The notes beneath the pieces were generated by a model. That model saw only the letters and a program-made list of their open reading frames with translations, was not told the origin of the DNA and did no database searches. From Streptomyces canus 299MFChir4.1 (lineage in GTDB: Bacteria; Actinomycetota; Actinomycetes; Streptomycetales; Streptomycetaceae), in contig NZ_KB911584.1 in the NCBI RefSeq assembly GCF_000383615.1, positions 478,593 through 542,592 on the forward strand: a stretch of 64,000 nt of DNA, read 5' to 3'. Shown piece after piece: positions 59,550-64,000 of the stretch. A program made the position numbers and the translations under genes. The stretch's first letter is position 1. Every line of letters begins with the position of its first letter.

Positions 59550-62500
59550 CCCGCACTCCCCGGACTCTGGTGCCACAACTTCCGTACCTGTGATGCCTCT
59601 TGACCCGCCGGACGCAGATCGGCCCACGGATGCAGTTCGTATCCCGTCGGCATGTGGATTCGCCTGCCGCCGGTCGGATCGTCGGCCTCGCCACCGGGCC
59701 GCCTTGCCGGCACCGGCTCGGCCAGGCGTGCCGCCACCGCGTCGAGGCCTTCCCCGTCCCGCAGTTCGACCAGTTCGGCGAGGTTCCAGGCGGCCGCGCC
59801 CACCACGCTGAGGCTGCGCGGGCCGCGCCGCTGCACCACCCCGCGCACCAGCAGCAGCCAGGAGTGGAAGACGGTGTGCGCGCAGGCGTCGTGGGAGTCG
59901 TCGAAGAAGGCGAGGTCGACCAGGCCGGTGCCGTCGTCCAGGGTGCTGAAGATGACCCGTTTGCCGGACCGGATCGGCGGTGTCTGGGTGGCCGCCTTGG
60001 CCCCCGCGACCAGCACGGTCTCGCCGTGCCGTGCCTCGCGCAGCCGTCGCGCGCTGACCACGCCCAGCTCCTGGAGGAACTCCTGGTGGTCGTCCATCAG
60101 ATTGCGCGAGACGTCCATCGACAGCACTCCCAGCTCGGCGCTGAGCTTCTCCACGGAGGACAGGTCCGGCAGTCCCGCCGGAGCCGTCTTCCGCCCGCCG
60201 GACAAGGGGAGTTGGCCCCCGCGGCCGGCGCGTGCGCCCCGGTGCAGCTCGGTCAGGTGCAGTTGCAGGTCCCGCCGGTTGGCACCGAAGGCGTCCAACG
60301 CGCCGACCTGGGCCAGTCTTTGGGCCACCGGACGGCTCGGCCGCCCCCGCTCCCAGAAGTCCAGCAGTGAGGCGTACGGCTGCCCCTCGGCGATCCGCGC
60401 CGCCTCGGCCTCGCTGATGCCGTGCACGTCGGAGAGGGCCAGGCGCAGTCCCCACACCGAAGGAGATTCGGACACCAGTTCGATCCGATGGGCGACCCCC
60501 GACTCGTTCACGTCCAACGGCAGGATCGGCACCCCGCGCCGCCGCGCGTCCGCCAGCAGCAGCCGCTTCGGGTACATGCCGGGGTCGTGCGTGAGCAGCC
60601 CGGCGTAGAAGGCCGCCGGGTGATGCGCCTTCAGCCAGGCCGACTGGTACGTCGGCACGGCGAAGGCGACCGCGTGCGCCTTGCAGAAGCCGTACGACCC
60701 GAAGGCCTCGACGATCTCCCAGGTCCGCTGAATCGTTTCCGCGTCATAGCCGTTCGCCGCCGCGTGCTGGGCGAACCAGAACCGGATCCGCCCCTGCGAC
60801 TCCGGGTCGGACAGCCCGCGCCGCACCTGGTCCGCCTCGCCGCGCCCGCACCCGGTCATGATGTCGACGATGTCGATGATCTGCTCGTGGAAGACGACGA
60901 CCCCGTACGTCTCCTCCAGCGGCCGCTCCAGGTCCGGGTGCGGATACCTGACGGGCGCCCGCCCGTGCCGTGCCTCGATGAACGGCCGCACCATGTCGGC
61001 GGCGACCGGTCCCGGCCGGAAGAGCGAGATGTCGACGACCAGGTCGTGGAAAGTGGCCGGCTGGAGCCGCCCCACCAGATCCCGCTGTCCCGGCGACTCG
61101 ATCTGGAAGCACCCCAAGGTCTCGGTGGACCTGATGAGTTGGTACGTCGCCGGGTCGCCCGGCGGTACCGCGTCCAGGTCGACCCGCTCCCCCGTCGCCC
61201 GCTCCACCTCCGCGACCGCGTGCGCCATCGCCGACTGCATCCGCACGCCCAGCACGTCGAGCTTGAGCAGCCCGAGATCCTCGACGTCCTCCTTGTCGAA
61301 CTGCGACATGGGCAGCCCCTCACCGCTGGTCGGCACGACCGGGGTACGGCGGAGCAGGGACGCGTCGGAGAGCAGCACCCCGCACGGATGCATGGCGATC
61401 CCCCGGGGAAGGGCGTCGAGAGCCTCGACCAGCTCCCACAGCCTGCCGTGACGCTGTTTCTCCTCTGCCAGCGCCTTGAGTTCGGGCAGTTCCTCCAGTG
61501 CCGCGCGGGCGTCCCGGGCCCGGATGTGCGGGAAGGACTTGGCGATGCGGTCGATGTCGGCGGGGTCCATGGACAGAGCCGCCCCCACGTCCCGGATCGC
61601 GTGCCGCACCCGGTACGTCTCCGGCATCGAGACGGTGGCGACCCGCTCGGTCCCGAACCGCCCGATGATCGCCCGGTAGACCTCCAGGCGGCGCGCGGAC
61701 TCCACGTCGATGTCGATGTCGGGCAGGACGAGCCGCCGGGTGGACAGGAACCGCTCCATCAGCAGCCCGTGCTCGACGGGATCGGCGTGGGCGATCCCCA
61801 GAAGGTGATTGACCAGGGAACCGGCGCCGGAGCCGCGTGCGGCGACCCGGATGCCCATGTCCCGTACGTCGTCGACGACCTGAGCGACCGTCAGAAAGTA
61901 GGAGGCGAAGCCGTGGTGGGCGACGATGTCCAGTTCCTCGTGCATCCGCTCCCAGTACGCGCGCCTGCCCGCGTACCCCTTCAGCACCATCCCGGCCGCC
62001 GCCCGTGAGGCCAGGGCCCGCTGGGCGCCGCGCCGGCCCGCGCCCACGAGGTGCGGTTCGGGGAAGTGGGCGGTGCCGATCCCGAGGTCGTCCTCCGGGT
62101 CGACCAGGCACTCGGCGGCCGTCGCCTGCGTCTGCTCCAGCAGCCGGTACGCGGTGTCGCGCCGGAAGCCCGCGGCCTCGACGATCCGCTCCGCGGCCGC
62201 CAGCATGGCGCCCTCGTCCTTGAGCCAGGCCTCGCCGGAGTCCAGTTCCTTGACGGCGCCGACGGGGACGAGACGGCGGGCGGAGTCCAGGACGTCGGCG
62301 ACCGGGCCCAGTCCGGGGTCGGCGTAGCGTACGGCGTTGCTGAGCACGGGCCGGATCCGCTGCTCGGCGGCGAATCCGACGGTACGGGCGGCCAGCCGCA
62401 GCGAGCCGGGGCCGGTGCCCTCGCGTCCGTGCCAGACGGCTTCGAGGCGCAGGGCGTCGCCGTAGATCTCCCGCCAGGGGGCGAGCAGCCGGGCGGCCCG

Positions 62501-62983
62501 GTCGGGGCGGCCGGCGGCAAGGGCACGGCCGACCTCGGAGGCGGGCCCGAGCAGCACGGTCAGTCCGTCCCCCCGGTTCTCCGTCCGGGGTACCAGCGGT
62601 GTGCCCCGCTCCTCCTTGTCGGCGTGAGCCGCCGTGACGAGCCGGCACAGGTCGGCCCAGCCGCGGGCGCCGTCCCGGGCGAGGAAGGTGACCCGGGGAG
62701 CCGACTCGTCGACGAAGGCACCTCCGCGCACGGGAGCACGGCGCCGCTCCTGTCGTACGGGCTCGGCCTCCTCCACGGCCAGGTCCGCCCCGAACAGCGG
62801 TCGCACCCCCGCCTTCGCACAGGCCTTGGCGAACCGGACCGTGCCCGCGAGGGTGTCGCGGTCGGTGAGGGCGAGGGCGTCCATTCCCCGCTCGGAGGCG
62901 CGTTCGGCGAGGCGCTCCGGATGCGAGGCGCCGTAGCGCAGGGAGAACCCGGAGACGGTGTGCAGATGAGTGAAGCCAGGCAT
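59546..62983 (-). CDS. dnaE2: Error-prone DNA polymerase III alpha subunit DnaE2
   Basis: 1145 residues. The N-terminal PHP domain starts FTHLHTVSGFSLRYGASHPERLAERASERGMDALALTDRDTLAG. The polymerase active site includes PDIDIDVESARR (catalytic Asp pair in D-I-D), followed by a C-terminal OB-fold (VVQRRGPRSLSVVGAAAWN). DnaE2 performs lesion bypass and damage mutagenesis. ATG 62983 follows GGGAGG; a GTG at 62989 is less well placed. Two LexA-box-like sequences lie at 63000-63013 and 63046-63059, so SOS control is expected. Overlaps the ImuB-like gene by ATGA. imuA is not seen in the window. Confidence 0.95.
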   Translation of the reverse strand: MPGFTHLHTVSGFSLRYGASHPERLAERASERGMDALALTDRDTLAGTVRFAKACAKAGVRPLFGADLAVEEAEPVRQERRRAPVRGGAFVDESAPRVTFLARDGARGWADLCRLVTAAHADKEERGTPLVPRTENRGDGLTVLLGPASEVGRALAAGRPDRAARLLAPWREIYGDALRLEAVWHGREGTGPGSLRLAARTVGFAAEQRIRPVLSNAVRYADPGLGPVADVLDSARRLVPVGAVKELDSGEAWLKDEGAMLAAAERIVEAAGFRRDTAYRLLEQTQATAAECLVDPEDDLGIGTAHFPEPHLVGAGRRGAQRALASRAAAGMVLKGYAGRRAYWERMHEELDIVAHHGFASYFLTVAQVVDDVRDMGIRVAARGSGAGSLVNHLLGIAHADPVEHGLLMERFLSTRRLVLPDIDIDVESARRLEVYRAIIGRFGTERVATVSMPETYRVRHAIRDVGAALSMDPADIDRIAKSFPHIRARDARAALEELPELKALAEEKQRHGRLWELVEALDALPRGIAMHPCGVLLSDASLLRRTPVVPTSGEGLPMSQFDKEDVEDLGLLKLDVLGVRMQSAMAHAVAEVERATGERVDLDAVPPGDPATYQLIRSTETLGCFQIESPGQRDLVGRLQPATFHDLVVDISLFRPGPVAADMVRPFIEARHGRAPVRYPHPDLERPLEETYGVVVFHEQIIDIVDIMTGCGRGEADQVRRGLSDPESQGRIRFWFAQHAAANGYDAETIQRTWEIVEAFGSYGFCKAHAVAFAVPTYQSAWLKAHHPAAFYAGLLTHDPGMYPKRLLLADARRRGVPILPLDVNESGVAHRIELVSESPSVWGLRLALSDVHGISEAEAARIAEGQPYASLLDFWERGRPSRPVAQRLAQVGALDAFGANRRDLQLHLTELHRGARAGRGGQLPLSGGRKTAPAGLPDLSSVEKLSAELGVLSMDVSRNLMDDHQEFLQELGVVSARRLREARHGETVLVAGAKAATQTPPIRSGKRVIFSTLDDGTGLVDLAFFDDSHDACAHTVFHSWLLLVRGVVQRRGPRSLSVVGAAAWNLAELVELRDGEGLDAVAARLAEPVPARRPGGEADDPTGGRRIHMPTGYELHPWADLRPAGQEASQVRKLWHQSPGSAG

Positions 62984-62999
62984 CCGCACCTCCCGCTCT

Positions 63000-63059
63000 C
63001 GAACATCAGTTCCCTATCGCCTCACCTCCACCATAGACCAAAAACCGAACATGCGTACG
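63000..63059 (-). promoter_or_regulatory. Two LexA-box-like sites upstream of dnaE2
   Basis: CGAACATCAGTTCC (63000-63013) and CGAACATGCGTACG (63046-63059) each match the actinobacterial LexA consensus CGAACNNNNGTTCG with a single mismatch. A TATGGT-like -10 on the minus strand lies between them. Confidence 0.75.
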
Positions 63060-63095
63060 ACAGCGTTCGAGTCACCTCTCACCTGCGGAAACGGC

Positions 63096-63269
63096 CTATT
63101 CGGACCCGGATGTGTCGGTCTCGGCGGATTCCTCGGCAAGGGGCTCGGCGGCGGCGGTCGGCCGGGCCCCGGCGGTCGTCGCGCGCTGCGCGGTCTCCAG
63201 GGCGTGCAGGCGCCGTTTGATGTCGCGGAGCTCGGTCAGAAGGGTGTCGGGGCGGTTGATCCTGGTCAC
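63096..63269 (-). CDS. Small protein downstream of phage tail-like gene
   Basis: 57 residues from a GTG at 63269 preceded by AGGAG. The N-terminus is an amphipathic helix (MTRINRPDTLLTELRDIKRR then LHALETAQRATTAG), with a low-complexity Ala/Glu/Thr tail. A helical leader of this kind after a tail protein gene is common in actinobacteriophages, but no function is known. It starts 16 bases after the tail-like gene and is probably cotranscribed. Confidence 0.7.
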   Translation of the reverse strand: MTRINRPDTLLTELRDIKRRLHALETAQRATTAGARPTAAAEPLAEESAETDTSGSE

Positions 63270-63285
63270 GGAGTACTCCTCGGGT

Positions 63286-64000
63286 TCATGGGGTGCTGGT
63301 GGCGGGAGTGACGGTCAGCTGGACCTGCTCCTCACCCGCGTCGTTGCCCGGGGTGACCTCGATCCCGGTGATCCGTACGCCGAACCGGACACCCTCGGGA
63401 AAGAACACGTCCTTGATCACCACGAGGGCGTCGTCACCGACCTGATAGGAGCCGAGGACGGGCTCCCGGTCCGCGCGCACGGTCAGCTCGGGCAGGACGA
63501 CGGGCACCGAGACGGCGGCGAGGGCCGAGCGGGCCTGGGAGCGCAGCAGGTCCATGTCGGTGAGATGGACATAGGAGACCTCGGTCTCGGTGAGCGGGCG
63601 CCCGGTGCCGGGGTCCTCGGCGATCGCGACCAGCTGGCTGCCCTCGCCCTGCTCCCCGAGGGCGAAGACCCGGGTCGCGGTGGAGGCGCCGTCGGCCGGC
63701 CAGGTGTAGCCGATGAGGTTGGCGCCGTACTCCCACACGTGCGGGGTGCCCTGCTGGCCGAGGTGCGGGGTGCCGACGCGCAGTCGGCGCACGGGACGGC
63801 CGTCGCCGCCGTACGCCATGTCGAAGAGGAAGTCGGGGCCGTCCTCCAGACTGGCCAGTTCGCGCAGCGCCTCACCGGTGCTCTTGAGGTCGCCGCCGGG
63901 ATAGACCAGCGTGCGGGTGATGCCGGACAGCGCGTCGGACTCGGGGCGTATCCCGATGTCGCCGCGGGTGTGTTCCTGGGCGACGGCGACGAGGGCGCGG
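63286..64000 (-). CDS. Phage tail-like protein (5' end outside window)
   Basis: The last ~238 residues of a gene entering from the right edge. Features: LEDGPDFLFDMAYGGDGRPVRRLRVGTPHLG, VWEYGANLIGYTWPADGASTATRVFALGEQGEGSQLVAIAEDPGTGRPLTETEVSYVHLTDMDLLRSQARSALAAV and GSYQVGDDALVVIKD. This order of blocks is the one I know from minor tail/baseplate hub-type proteins of actinobacterial siphophages and related elements. There is no signal peptide in view. It suggests a prophage or phage-derived particle cluster beyond position 64000. Confidence 0.65.
   Translation of the reverse strand, partial: RALVAVAQEHTRGDIGIRPESDALSGITRTLVYPGGDLKSTGEALRELASLEDGPDFLFDMAYGGDGRPVRRLRVGTPHLGQQGTPHVWEYGANLIGYTWPADGASTATRVFALGEQGEGSQLVAIAEDPGTGRPLTETEVSYVHLTDMDLLRSQARSALAAVSVPVVLPELTVRADREPVLGSYQVGDDALVVIKDVFFPEGVRFGVRITGIEVTPGNDAGEEQVQLTVTPATSTP

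Overview
The window is chromosomal DNA of a Streptomyces or close relative. GC content is very high, GTG and TTG starts are common, genes are tightly packed with ATGA overlaps, and many products are Streptomyces-type (SoxR with a [2Fe-2S] cluster, class F sortase, SigK/RskA, SGNH lipase, DnaE2). From memory, the order soxR, hmgA, SGNH lipase, class-2 lipase, dnaE2 follows the S. coelicolor SCO1697-SCO1739 region. I see no rRNA, tRNA, CRISPR array or insertion sequence.

Layout. 1-9.3 kb: a truncated penicillin-acylase-family gene, small hypotheticals, a BKACE-type enzyme, soxR, then a MaoC hydratase and its likely TetR repressor sharing one operator type. These flank a 0.6-kb array of degenerate 60-bp repeats and an 11-copy heptamer. 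An acyl-CoA dehydrogenase/TetR divergent pair follows. 9.4-16.5 kb: an EamA exporter, an ALDH-ADH operon with an MHS-type importer, a DUF3574 protein and an orphan sugar-type ABC ATPase. 16.6-24.9 kb: class F sortase with a secreted partner, an MFS and a citrate-type transporter, and a molybdopterin oxidoreductase under a TetR with a perfect operator. 25-31 kb: hmgA with a GntR regulator, a free-standing type ISP specificity domain, and a TetR/ABC-2 exporter module with two operators.

31-38 kb: sigK-rskA face a DUF4331-TPR-nickel/cobalt-exporter operon. Both divergent promoters carry matching SigK-type -35/-10 elements (CMATCC-N15-SCGAAT), which defines a compact regulon of unknown purpose. 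38-40.5 kb: a PASTA-less Ser/Thr kinase and an SGNH lipase.

40.5-50.2 kb: a cell-surface polysaccharide locus with a small membrane protein, CelD-like acetyltransferase, two GT2 glycosyltransferases, polysaccharide deacetylase, a 1266-residue flippase/polytopic fusion, and a convergent membrane-anchored glycoside hydrolase. Hydrolase and fusion gene share a bidirectional terminator built from the hydrolase's own last codons. I consider this locus and the SigK regulon the best candidates for undescribed systems.

50.4-58.6 kb: AAA ATPase, DUF72, GntR, GNATs, DUF402, a methyltransferase with a tandem DNA-damage-type promoter, a sortase-anchored LPMO, a secreted lipase, and a MarR/cupin pair with a 19-bp-arm operator. 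58.6-63.1 kb: a mutasome-like operon, dnaE2 then an ImuB-like Y-family protein lacking catalytic acids, behind two LexA-box-like sites. 63.1-64 kb: two genes resembling phage tail genes run off the right edge.
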